The notes beneath the pieces were generated by a model. The model worked only from the letters and a program-made list of their open reading frames with translations. It searched no databases and had not been told where the DNA came from. The position numbers and the translations under genes were made by a program. 12,547 bases of DNA from Terfezia claveryi. Its lineage: Eukaryota; Ascomycota; Pezizomycetes; Pezizales; Pezizaceae. The stretch spans positions 1 to 12,547 of the forward strand of contig WHUX01000729.1 in NCBI GenBank assembly GCA_015179025.1, given 5' to 3'. This document shows positions 1 through 7,094 of this stretch, one piece after another; position 1 is the stretch's first letter; every line of letters begins with the position of its first letter.

Positions 1-313
1 CAGATTTCTCATGAACCTCGGACAGAGGGACAAGAATAGTTGTGTATGCGAGATCCAGCTCCAAATTACTCCTATCTGCCTCCATTTCTTCAAAATCTTC
101 ATCACCCCATTCATCAATTATGCGTTTTTGTACATCTGCAGCATACGCTATCTTTTCCATCTGGCCCTGAACTAATCTTGACACTTCTGTCGCCAGTTCC
201 CACTTTTGCCGACCCTCTAGGTTGTCTAATGCTTCACGGTATCTTGATTCGAGGTCGAAACTTTTGCTGATGAGACGGTTGGCAATGGCCACAACGTTGG
301 CATTTGCAGACAT
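1..313 (-). CDS. Hypothetical protein, N-terminal 104 residues, gene runs off the left edge
   Basis: Reading leftwards from an ATG at 313-311 there are 104 codons with no stop up to the window edge, so the 3' end of the gene is missing. The start context is favourable (A at -3). I do not recognise the protein. It begins MSANANVVAIANRLISKS and is soluble and highly charged. Residues 20-80 are rich in E, K, R, Q and L, suggesting alpha helices or a short coiled coil. An acidic stretch, DEWGDEDFEEMEAD, lies near residues 67-80. No signal peptide or membrane segment is visible. The opposite strand has a 76-codon frame here, but its Pro/Leu/His-rich composition looks like an antisense shadow. A 3' intron outside the window cannot be excluded. 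The call as a real gene rests on open length, start context and protein-like composition only. Confidence 0.6.
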   Translation of the reverse strand, partial: MSANANVVAIANRLISKSFDLESRYREALDNLEGRQKWELATEVSRLVQGQMEKIAYAADVQKRIIDEWGDEDFEEMEADRSNLELDLAYTTILVPLSEVHEKS

Positions 314-850
314 ATTTGCGGAATAAATTTCCGGATGGCACTGGTTATAGACCGTTAATGTGATATTATGTTAGTTGGGGGGGGGATGTGTGCCTTAAGT
401 ACTCATAAATTTATGAGTGACAGTTAACCGGTTTGGCCATCTTAGTCCTACTTGAATGTACATGTAGCCTTCCGTTTGTTTGCCTAGATTATGACCATTT
501 GCTTGGAAATTCATTTAGTTAGCCATTGAAGTATGACCATCTTCTAGTATCCACACTTCTACCTTCAACTGCCCCTGGTCAGTCATGGGTTTTTTCCTCC
601 ACCCTTTGTTGTTCGTCATAACGAAACCATCGAAGTTCACACTATAATATATAGCGAGATAGGGTATAGGACTGCTGGGCTGCAAAAGACACTATTCAGG
701 CTTCGGATACCTAAAGAGAAGGTAAGAAGCCTATCTTCGGCTTGCTCTGTAGTCGAAGACAGTTGAACTAAAACCCTCGAACCTTCCGTGTGTCTCATGG
801 AAGAGTAGAAGGTTTACCAGTCTTTGTAGATGTGATTAGAAAGTTATGGT
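314..850. other. Intergenic stretch upstream of the left-edge gene
   Basis: No coding region is supported here. It should contain the promoter of the minus-strand gene. The minus strand reads CTATAACC at about 345-352, roughly 35 bases before the ATG, a weak TATA-like site. Other visible items are a run of nine G (377-385), the palindrome at 401-418, and TAGTC pentamers repeated three times just to the right (852-866), followed by TAGTCTGGTT at 862-871 and again at 887-896. Confidence 0.5.
401..418. repeat. 18-base perfect palindrome ACTCATAAATTTATGAGT
   Basis: The 18 bases read identically on both strands, with no spacer. The site lies 88 bases upstream of the minus-strand start codon. It could be the binding site of a dimeric regulator of that gene, or simply chance in AT-rich DNA. 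No second copy was seen in the window. Confidence 0.5.
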
Positions 851-1015
851 GTAGTCTAGTCTAGTCTGGTTGGCACAAGCCCCTCGTAGTCTGGTTATGT
901 GGTAGTTGATGTTGAGACTTTTCCAAGACCTTTCCGCAAAAATTCCCGAATAGGCATATTGACCTGCATACCCTGCCCAGGATGAATATCTTTTGGATAT
1001 TCACAAGAAACAAGG

Positions 1016-1047
1016 GCCTGCCGCGTGTCTCAAGACACGCGGCAGGC
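1016..1047. repeat. GC-rich hairpin, copy 1 (15-base arms, 2-base loop CA)
   Basis: GCCTGCCGCGTGTCT is followed by CA and then its exact reverse complement. It is the strongest fold in the left subterminal repeat. A G-T pair and one more G-C pair extend it to 1014-1049. Confidence 0.9.
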
Positions 1048-1137
1048 TCCAGCATATATATGTGTATTCATGGAGTTATCCCGAGCGAACGTTTGACTAA
1101 GACTTTTGCCAGAGCCTTTAGCATATATGTTAAAGGC

Positions 1138-1191
1138 CTCGGAAAGCTCTCACAAAGGTTTGACTGAGACCTTTTGTGAGAGCTTTCCGAG
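1138..1191. repeat. Long hairpin containing GAGACC, copy 1
   Basis: Left arm 1138-1159 and right arm 1169-1191 are reverse complements apart from one extra T in the right arm. The loop is about 9 bases. The right arm carries the GAGACCTTTTGTGAG motif repeated elsewhere in this region. Copy 2 of the 286-base unit has the same structure at about 1429-1474, with arms GAAAGCTCTCACAAAGGT and its complement. Confidence 0.85.
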
Positions 1192-1302
1192 ACCTTTGTG
1201 AGAGCTTTCCGAGACCTTTCCGCAAAAATTCCCCGAATAGGCATATTGACCTGCATACCCTGCCCAGGATGAATATCTTTTAGATATTCACAAGAATCAA
1301 GG

Positions 1303-1334
1303 GCCTGCCACGTGTCTTGAGACACGCGGCAGGC
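1303..1334. repeat. GC-rich hairpin, copy 2 (one mismatch, loop TG)
   Basis: This is the same palindrome as in copy 1, with a single arm mismatch (A at 1310). The central dinucleotide is TG instead of CA, i.e. the reverse complement of the copy 1 centre. Confidence 0.9.
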
Positions 1335-1503
1335 TCCAGCATATATATGTGTGTTTGTGGAGTTATCCGGAGTGAACGTTTGACTGAGACCTTTGCCAGA
1401 GCCTTTAGCATATATGTTAAAGGCCTCGGAAAGCTCTCACAAAGGTTTGACTGAGACCTTTTGTGAGAGCTTTCTAAAACCTTAAGATGTTATTGATTGA
1501 TCG

Positions 1504-1510
1504 TATAAAG
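1504..1510 (+). promoter_or_regulatory. Probable TATA box (TATAAAG) of the transposase gene
   Basis: TATAAAG lies 104 bases before the transposase start codon and about 30 bases before the CT-rich leader, the usual spacing from a TATA box to a fungal transcription start in a pyrimidine tract. It also lies just outside the 286-base repeat array. Confidence 0.5.
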
Positions 1511-1540
1511 GTAGCAGTTCTACTCTCAGCTATTGTACTC

Positions 1541-1602
1541 CTGTCTTCTCTACCAAGTATCTTGTCTTCTCTACCAACTCTCCTGTCTTCCCTACCCAGT
1601 CT
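1541..1602 (+). promoter_or_regulatory. CT-rich leader made of three 20-21 base repeats
   Basis: Three degenerate units of the form CYTGTCTTCYCTACCMA run from 1541 to 1602. The strand is strongly pyrimidine-biased. Such tracts are common around transcription starts and in 5' leaders of fungal genes. The tract ends 11 bases before the ATG. Confidence 0.5.
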
Positions 1603-1871
1603 ATTAATTAGCTATGTCCTCGCGAAAACCGAAAGTTCCATATGAGAAGCCAACCCCCCATCAAAGTTTTACACGAGAATGCCATTGCAATGCCCTAGGG
1701 GGAGAGCCTCACATCGTACGATCTGCTCGACTTTGGGAGCTCCATAACAAACGCATCCATTGTCAAGAAATATAAGAAGAACATGACCAAATCTCTTCTA
1801 AAAAACCCTTACTCAATACTACCACTGATAATAAAGGGTCTGGTGTCGAAGAGAAGCCGAATCCCTACCAC

Positions 1872-1925
1872 TACTCTTGAAAAGATCCCTTCTCCCGAAA
1901 AGATCCTTTCTCCCGAAAAGATCCC
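1872..1925 (+). repeat. Three in-frame 18-base repeats in transposase exon 1
   Basis: The codon pattern (T/Y)(S)(R)KDP is repeated three times, each 18 bases. Copies 2 and 3 read TTC TCC CGA AAA GAT CCY. Copy 1 reads TAC TCT TGA AAA GAT CCC. The in-frame stop at 1878 therefore sits exactly where the sister copies have CGA, so it arose by C to T. Confidence 0.85.
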
Positions 1926-1961
1926 AAGAAAAAGAAGCCTTCGGCAGTAATACACGAGAGC

Positions 1962-2066
1962 AGCTCAGATTCTGACCTCGATATACGGAACAAAAAACTG
2001 AGATCAATCGATGACTGCAGCTCAGATTCTGAGATTGATGTACGACTGAACAAAAAACCGAGATTA
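1962..2066 (+). repeat. Duplicated acidic-Ser plus basic module in transposase exon 1
   Basis: Two units, beginning at 1962 and 2019, encode SSDSDLD..RNKKLR and SSDSEID.RLNKKPR. The period is 57 bases, plus one added codon in the second unit. Each unit pairs a Ser/Asp cluster, resembling casein-kinase-2 sites, with an NKKxR basic cluster that could be a nuclear-localisation signal. The function is inferred. Confidence 0.75.
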
Positions 2067-2512
2067 AAGAGCCGTGTTTTGGGGTCTCAGGTCAAAAATT
2101 TCAATCCTCAGTCTGTGCTATCCTCTAGCTCCTGCGATGGGGGTTATGGGAAAGAAACATTCAACAAGTCCCCTGCTCTAGAAACCCATGTGTCTGATAT
2201 TGAATCGCATGGAATGGAGACCATGCATCCAGTAGCAAGGGACAAAGAAACTATACCTTCCTCAAGATCCAGTTCCTTTAGCTCAAGTTCAGCAGAAATA
2301 TCAGGTTCTTCAGGCTCTACCAGATCTGGCCCATCTATACAGAAGAGACCTAGCACATTGCTAAAACCACTGCGAACTCCACACATGACTTAGTCCCTGA
2401 ATATGATTCTGACTCAGAAAATCCTTCAAGTTTAAGTTCTTCCAGCTCTTCTCAGGACGAAAATGAAGTTATTCAGAGACAGAAGACGAATTAGACTATC
2501 GTAGCATCAAAG

Positions 2513-2572
2513 GTACTTTTTTAATCTAAGCATATTACATTAGCCAATTCAAGTACTAACTTATACTTATAG
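2513..2572 (+). other. Transposase intron 1 (60 bases)
   Basis: Starts GTACTT, has a perfect TACTAAC branch point at 2554-2560 and ends TTATAG. Removing it joins the acidic stretch ETEDELDYRSIK in frame to the ARLNTSNL segment. Confidence 0.85.
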
Positions 2573-3467
2573 CACGTCTTAACACCAGTAACTTGATATC
2601 TATCACCCTATTCGACCTTAAACTCAGCGGTAATACTATACGTCAGCAAGCTGATTGTTACACACGGATCATCAAAGCTGCCTCCTTGCCCGACAAAGCT
2701 CCATACACATTCTGGACAACAGTCAAGAGACTACAGCGCCAAACTGGAATTAGGCATGTTTCATATGATTGTTGTATCGATTCCTGTTTTTGCTATTTCA
2801 ATTCGGCACTTGAAGCATGCCCCAATCCTAAATGCGGCAAACCACGATGAAAAACCTCTAAAGCAGGTGACCCTAAGATCCCATTCAAAACCTTTGACTA
2901 CATTCCCTTAATCCCACGAATTAAGCTCCAATTTAGCGACCTGAAAAGAGCCGCTGAATTAGTCAATTATAGAGCAAAAGTCGAAGCATGGGGCGAACGA
3001 AACAAGGATTCGTATAAGGATTACTGGAATGGTGAACTACATCAAAGCCTAAAATGCAAAGGCTTATTCACCAAAAAGCAAGATCAGGCCTACCTCCTGA
3101 CTACTGATAGTTTTCAAGTCTTCAAACACCGAAAACTATTCCAAGCTTGGCCTCTGCTGATAGTCCCACTCAATGTTCCACCAGAGAGGAGACACCTCCG
3201 TCACAACCTCCTTCCAGTTGGACTTATCCCTGGACCAAAAGCTCCTTACAATCTTCAATCTTTCCTCCAGCCCCTCATTCAGGAGTTTTTGGAACTTGAA
3301 AAAGGGATCCCTAATATATACGATGCCAGCACAGGCCAGGATATCACACTTAATGGCTACTTGACTCTAGTTAGTTCTGATATGCCTGCGCGCGAAAAGA
3401 TAATCAACTGCTATGGTACATCAGGCAGCCGCTACTGCCCATATTGTTATGCACATGGTTGTTATAA

Positions 3468-3525
3468 GTACCTGTCCCGCTCCCTCAGTTTCACCTAGAT
3501 GCATTCTGCTAACTTCCAAGTACAG
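3468..3525 (+). other. Transposase intron 2 (58 bases)
   Basis: Starts GTACCT, has branch point TGCTAAC at 3507-3513 and ends TACAG. Using this acceptor, rather than the AG at 3519-3520, keeps the frame between the CPYCYAHGC knuckle and the following HIYCPF segment. The unspliced frame meets a stop at 3496. Confidence 0.82.
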
Positions 3526-4432
3526 AAACCATATCTACTGTCCATTTACCCCCCCGAAAGACCCACCTGCATCTCTGCCTAACCAACATGAATGGTCAAA
3601 AATTGATCATAGAAAAGGCCTGCTTAAAAGGGTGAATGGGGACTGGAGGCAGGATGCAACACATATAACAGAAAATTTGGATAGTGAGTATGGTGAAAGC
3701 ATTGGTCTCAAAGGAGTTTGTGAATTGATGAGGCTCTCATCAATTGACTTTCCAAAGAGCTTTCCACTAGACTCGATGCATCTATTTTATGAAAACCTAG
3801 TGAAAAATCTTTTTGACCACTATCGAGGCCGGTTTTTTGACAAAAGAGGCACTACCGACTTGAATTCCGGGAAAAAAGTCAAATCTACTAAGAAGTTTGC
3901 CCAGACGGAGGACCCCTATTGCATTGCTCCTTCCACTTGGGAAAAGATTGGTAGGGATATGGATACCTCAATAGATTCTATACCTGCACAATTTGGGGAA
4001 CCTATCCGTTCAATTACCTCCAACTGTCACCATTATAAAGCACACGAATAGAAACAGTGGGGTCATTCCTACTCCTTGATTTACTATAAGGACATACTTC
4101 CCGAGAAATTCTATCAGCCTTATTTTCGTCTAATGGAAGTGGTAACAATCTTAGCAGGCACTTCCATTAGTCCGACTCAACTACAGCTAATTGAAGGTAA
4201 GCACTTCCCCAAATTTATAGGCCAGTTAACTGATAACTTAATAGACACTCTAGGAAACTTTATTGATCATTATGAGCAAGAATATTACCGCTTCTCATAT
4301 GAACGCCTCGGTGCTGCCAGAGCAACCATCCACATGCTGTGCCATGTAGCTGATTGCGTATGCTGGGCAGGGCCAATATACGTTTATTCACAATGGACTA
4401 TGGAAAGATTCTGTGGAACTATTGCTCAAAAG

Positions 4433-4494
4433 GTATCATATTCCCAGATAATAATAAATAGATCTAATATTGGCTGGTACTGATAAATTATCAG
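4433..4494 (+). other. Transposase intron 3 (62 bases)
   Basis: Starts GTATCA and ends TTATCAG. A weaker branch candidate, TACTGAT, is at about 4478-4484. It falls between codons and joins MERFCGTIAQK to AKSKVQANRN, matching the order of conserved blocks in Plavaka transposases. Confidence 0.78.
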
Positions 4495-5339
4495 GCAAAA
4501 AGTAAAGTTCAAGCCAATCGCAATATGTCTCTTTCTATTTTGAATGAGGAATTACAGAGTCATATGCGTTGGGTAGTCGATTGGGATCAAGATAATGGAG
4601 ATGAACCAGATTCTACTTTGTGGTTAATCTGTTTGAAGCAATTAACAATACAGAAGAAGAAGCATAGACACAAGCAAGCTGATGAGGCTGTCCCTGGACT
4701 GAATAGGCCTTCGAGACGCCTAAATCTCCCAACTGGGGAGTTTATTAAACTCAAACAGTACTTCTCTCAATACCCCATATCTGTCGACTGCTCCGACTCA
4801 GACACTGCCTCACCGCCTCCTCAGGGCGATGTGGGGCCGTATATTAATGTCAATGTCCGCAAGTTAAAAAGGCACGTATTATTGTGGGCATCATGCATTG
4901 CTCAGGATTATTTACAGGTTATTCGACCTATGTCTACACATTCGACCAACCAAGCCACCCAGGATGCATCCTACATATGTTATGAGATTAATCACCTGCT
5001 GGGAGAACATCCTCAGTGGGCCATTGATTCAAATGAATGTAGGGTTCAATCATGTTTTGGACGGCTTGTTTGGTTAGTCAGTGTCCCTTTCGCAGGGAAA
5101 GTCTATGGACTTGAGTATATCAAGGAGTATCGGACAGTGTTAATTCTCGGAGGTATTCGCCGGATCACTACTAGTGGGAGTCATACCTATGTCCCAATAG
5201 AACATATTCAGGAATTGTTAGGTATTGTGTCTAGAGATCAAGACAAATTTTTCATAGTGCTTGGAACTGTGTTACTTCCTTGATATTTTGCCTTTTTTTT
5301 GTCGCTTATGTACCTAAATACTAATGCGTATGAGTCGTC

Positions 5340-5345
5340 AATAAA
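5340..5345 (+). terminator. Poly(A) signal AATAAA of the transposase gene
   Basis: A canonical AATAAA lies 57 bases after the stop codon, within a T- and A-rich 3' region that includes a T8 run near 5293-5300. Further A-rich AAATAAATAAA sequence follows at about 5370-5380. Confidence 0.5.
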
Positions 5346-5395
5346 ATATATTGAATACTAGTTTCTCTTAAAATAAATAAACAACCTTTCATAAT

Positions 5396-5700
5396 GACAC
5401 CAGTAGAGGCGGTAGGAGACCTCGCTTTGATCTCTACAGAAAATGATACCTTAATAGGGTCTCTGCAGAGAAGGAAACCTTAAGAGGGTCTCTGTAGAGA
5501 AGGAAACCTTAATAGGGTCTCATGATGTAGCTAAGGCCTCCCCAAAGTCTCAAACTATTCTCTATAGCCTTTTTGAAGGTCTCAACTTGCTTGAAAAGTC
5601 TCACTTCGGTTCAAAGGTTTCACGGCTAAGCCTCAGCAGGTCTAACTTGGCCGAAAACTTGCGACTTAGACCTAAACTTGGACTAAAGTTGAAACTTTTA
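5396..5700. repeat. Right subterminal repeat region of the transposon
   Basis: This stretch is non-coding and dense in GGTCTC and AGTCTC motifs. GGTCTC is at 5458, 5487, 5516 and 5578, AGTCTC at about 5547 and 5598, and one GAGACC at 5416. AAGGTCTCA (5576-5584) is the reverse complement of TGAGACCTT in the left region, and GAAAAGTCTCA (5593-5603) is the reverse complement of 913-923. The outer part, 5600-5700, has related CAAGTTT/AACTTG and AGACCT motifs in looser form. Confidence 0.7.
5429..5521. repeat. 29-base tandem array, a little over three copies
   Basis: Units begin at 5429 (degenerate, GATCTC), 5458, 5487 and 5516 (GGTCTC), exactly 29 bases apart. Each complete unit reads GGTCTCTRYAGAGAAGGAAACCTTAA-like. 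The centre CTCTGCAGAG at 5461-5470 is a perfect palindrome. The last unit is truncated. Confidence 0.88.
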
Positions 5701-6929
5701 ATTAAGTTTACTATGGGCGCCCATATTAACTAATGAACCACAGTGAAAAGCGACACCAGTAGGTGCGCCCTTGCAGAAAGTTGCTCGCTTGTTCGGATGC
5801 CATGAATTACTTTGTATACACTGTAGATATATAAATAATTGGTCAATGCATGTGCTATCAATACTGCACAGCCATTGGTTACTTATGCAACTATCACTAA
5901 TCATACTGATAAGTGTTATTGCACTATTCTTTATGTACAGTGGTGAAAGCTTCATGCAAATAAATCCAGGCCACTTAGACCTACATGGTGGAAACCAGAT
6001 ATATTGATGCTAGACTGGTCATGGTGCCTCTCCCTCTAAATATATATATACAGCTTACATAGTGCTAGATTGATCATAACGCCAAATAGAGGCGTAAGAT
6101 AAAGCCTTTCACGAGAGACCTGGAGCTTTTATCGAACATAAAGAGAGCCGAGACCCAAGAAAGGCCCGAGCATCTAAGCCATAAGGACTCATAATCACAT
6201 ACGTTTTGGGATATTTTGATATATATGGCTAGGCTACACTTTAAATGTCTGATCACCACGGCGGTGTTCCGATATCAATATATCTGGATTCAGTTTACTG
6301 ACCCCATGGCCAGGCTTACCTACCATTGGCTTATGGCTGTGCATGTAGCTCATCCTTCGTCCACGCCATAACTAAGGATAGCACAAAATCATAGATTCTT
6401 GTGGATCGGTGGATAAAACTAGCGACAGGCGAAGCAAGGATGCAGCACTTGTGCGTGCTATTACGGGCTACTTACCGTCAATACATGGACCGCATAGGAG
6501 TACTGAGTATTTTTAACCGTCAATACATATTATCCAAAGAACATGTACCCGATACTTGACATTATGTTGACGGAGGGCCTGTGACGCTGGGAGAAAGCAA
6601 AATTTGTGCTCAGAGGTTTGATGAGATAATCGTACATATAGACAATACTATTACTACACTACCTTTATGCCCTTGAATTGTTTTTAGCTCTTTGTATCAT
6701 TTTTTAATTGATTCATGGCGTTCAGAATCTATAACACCAGCAGTGATGGATGTATATATGTTTTTTTAATTTATTGGGGGGTTGGCCGAATAGGCTCCAC
6801 CGGAGCCGTCATTATTAGATTGGACGCTTAGACCCCATTCAATTGATCTAAATCATTGGTATTCACTACGAAAGCAGTATACTAATTTGTTATCGCATAG
6901 TAAGGTATTCATACAGACTCAGAGGCAGA
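5701..6929. other. No gene recognised; AT-rich spacer
   Basis: Frames here are short and hydrophobic or low-complexity, with no family resemblance. Visible structure: perfect palindrome TATGGGCGCCCATA (5712-5725); a TA dinucleotide run at 6041-6050; a loose direct repeat, TGCTAGACTGGTCAT near 6008 and TGCTAGATTGATCAT near 6063; and the 13-mer ACCGTCAATACAT repeated at 6474-6486 and 6516-6528. The true right end of the transposon may fall in the first part of this stretch. Confidence 0.5.
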
Positions 6930-7094
6930 TACCGGGAAAACTGGTGAATAATACTCCTCGTCTGTATCTGAATCATATCTTCAGAATAAGTCAAAATCCG
7001 AGTCCAAGGACGCCCACAACTAGTAACGCCCCTACCACAAAAAGGAAAGAGTAAAGATACAGACAAGGAGTCTTATTCACTAGTTTTCCCGGTA
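6930..7094. mobile_element. 165-base miniature inverted-repeat element (MITE), TA target type
   Basis: Left arm 6930-6969 and right arm 7055-7094 are reverse complements over 40 bases with three mismatches. The outermost bases are TACCGGGAAAACT on the left and its near complement on the right. If the terminal TA is the target duplication, the repeats begin CCGGGAAAACT and the insertion resembles Tc1/mariner-derived (Stowaway-like) MITEs, which duplicate TA. The 85-base interior has no coding capacity. With the exact ends at TA, no longer duplication is visible in the flanks. A simple palindrome-forming duplication is the alternative explanation. Confidence 0.75.

Larger units (their letters stand above)
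913..1483. repeat. Two tandem copies of a 286-base unit in the left subterminal region
   Basis: Copy 1 begins around 927 and copy 2 around 1213, where GACCTTTCCGCAAAAATTCC occurs both times, giving a period of 286. The copies are about 90 to 95 percent alike by eye and extend to about 1483. At the junction, copy 1 carries an extra 22-base tandem step, so GAGACCTTT recurs at 1166, 1189 and 1211. Each copy contains several hairpins: a 15-base-arm GC-rich palindrome, TGAATATC/GATATTCA (983-1003 in copy 1), a near-palindrome around GCATATATGT (1114-1137 in copy 1), and a hairpin with roughly 20-base arms. Short reading frames here are artefacts of the repeat. Confidence 0.9.
1614..5283 (+). pseudogene. 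Plavaka-type transposase, four exons, broken by four stops and two frameshifts
   Basis: Exons are 1614-2512, 2573-3467, 3526-4432 and 4495-5283, about 1,160 codons, normal for the family. The encoded DDE-type enzyme would excise and reinsert the element in the nucleus. In order: an N-terminal Cys/His segment (ECHCNALGGEP); a Ser-rich acidic region with basic clusters; a zinc-ribbon-like stretch ending CPNPKCGKPR (2767-2847); TTDSFQVFK with the probable first catalytic Asp (3106-3108); NVPPE and PVGLIPGPKAP; SSDMPA (Asp at 3379-3381) and CPYCYAHGC; IDFPKSFPLDSMHLFYEN (about 3742-3795); and WTMERFCG (Glu at 4403-4405). In-frame stops are TAA 1773, TGA 1878, TGA 2848 and TAG 4049. Frame slips by one base occur at 2354-2390 and 2467-2491. 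Family protein sequence continues in frame on both sides of each lesion. Assignment of the catalytic residues is by family pattern. The usual Gly after the first Asp is Ser here. The start at 1614 has G at -3 and an upstream in-frame stop at 1605. Confidence 0.88.
913..5700 (+). mobile_element. Degenerate Plavaka-type (CACTA-like) DNA transposon; outer limits approximate
   Basis: A broken Plavaka-family transposase gene sits between two repeat-rich, non-coding flanks that share motifs in opposite orientation. GAGACC occurs five times on the plus strand at 1166-1458, and GGTCTC four times at 5458-5583. TGAGACTTTTC at 913-923 has its exact reverse complement at 5593-5603. Subterminal clusters of repeated motifs are the known binding regions of CACTA-like transposases. 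The stated ends are only the limits of recognisable shared motifs. Terminal inverted repeats and a target-site duplication were not found and may lie further out or be eroded. The gene damage means this copy cannot make a full transposase. The flanks could still be recognised by an active relative elsewhere in the genome, which is inference. Confidence 0.7.

Noticed and set aside
40..270. 76-codon plus-strand frame
   Set aside because: It lies antisense to the longer, better-composed minus-strand gene that starts at 313. Its composition is low-complexity Pro/Leu/His and it has no distinctive features.
861..1325. Several 61-85 codon frames on both strands
   Set aside because: They lie wholly within the hairpin-rich tandem repeat and repeat with it, so they are by-products of the repeat.
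3413..3517. Using an internal ATG or alternate frame before 3518 as the start of a separate protein
   Set aside because: This part is the out-of-frame reading of exon 2 and intron 2. The family sequence is restored by the intron at 3468-3525.
5396..5762. 11-mer GACACCAGTAG at 5396 and 5752, as possible flanking duplications
   Set aside because: An 11-base match at this distance is expected by chance in a window this size, and the sequence beyond it does not match.
5698..6259. Short hydrophobic or mixed frames on both strands
   Set aside because: AT-rich chance frames with no family resemblance, overlapping one another on opposite strands.
5995..6287. 14-base perfect inverted repeat CCAGATATATTGAT, as ends of a small element
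   Set aside because: The match stops abruptly at 14 AT-rich bases on both sides. Flanks show no target duplication and chance alone could produce it.
6930..7094. Interior and arms of the MITE read as acidic Ser/Asp peptide on the minus strand, like the transposase N-terminal region
   Set aside because: Only a few codons are similar and the frame soon stops. The resemblance is too short to claim descent from transposase coding DNA.
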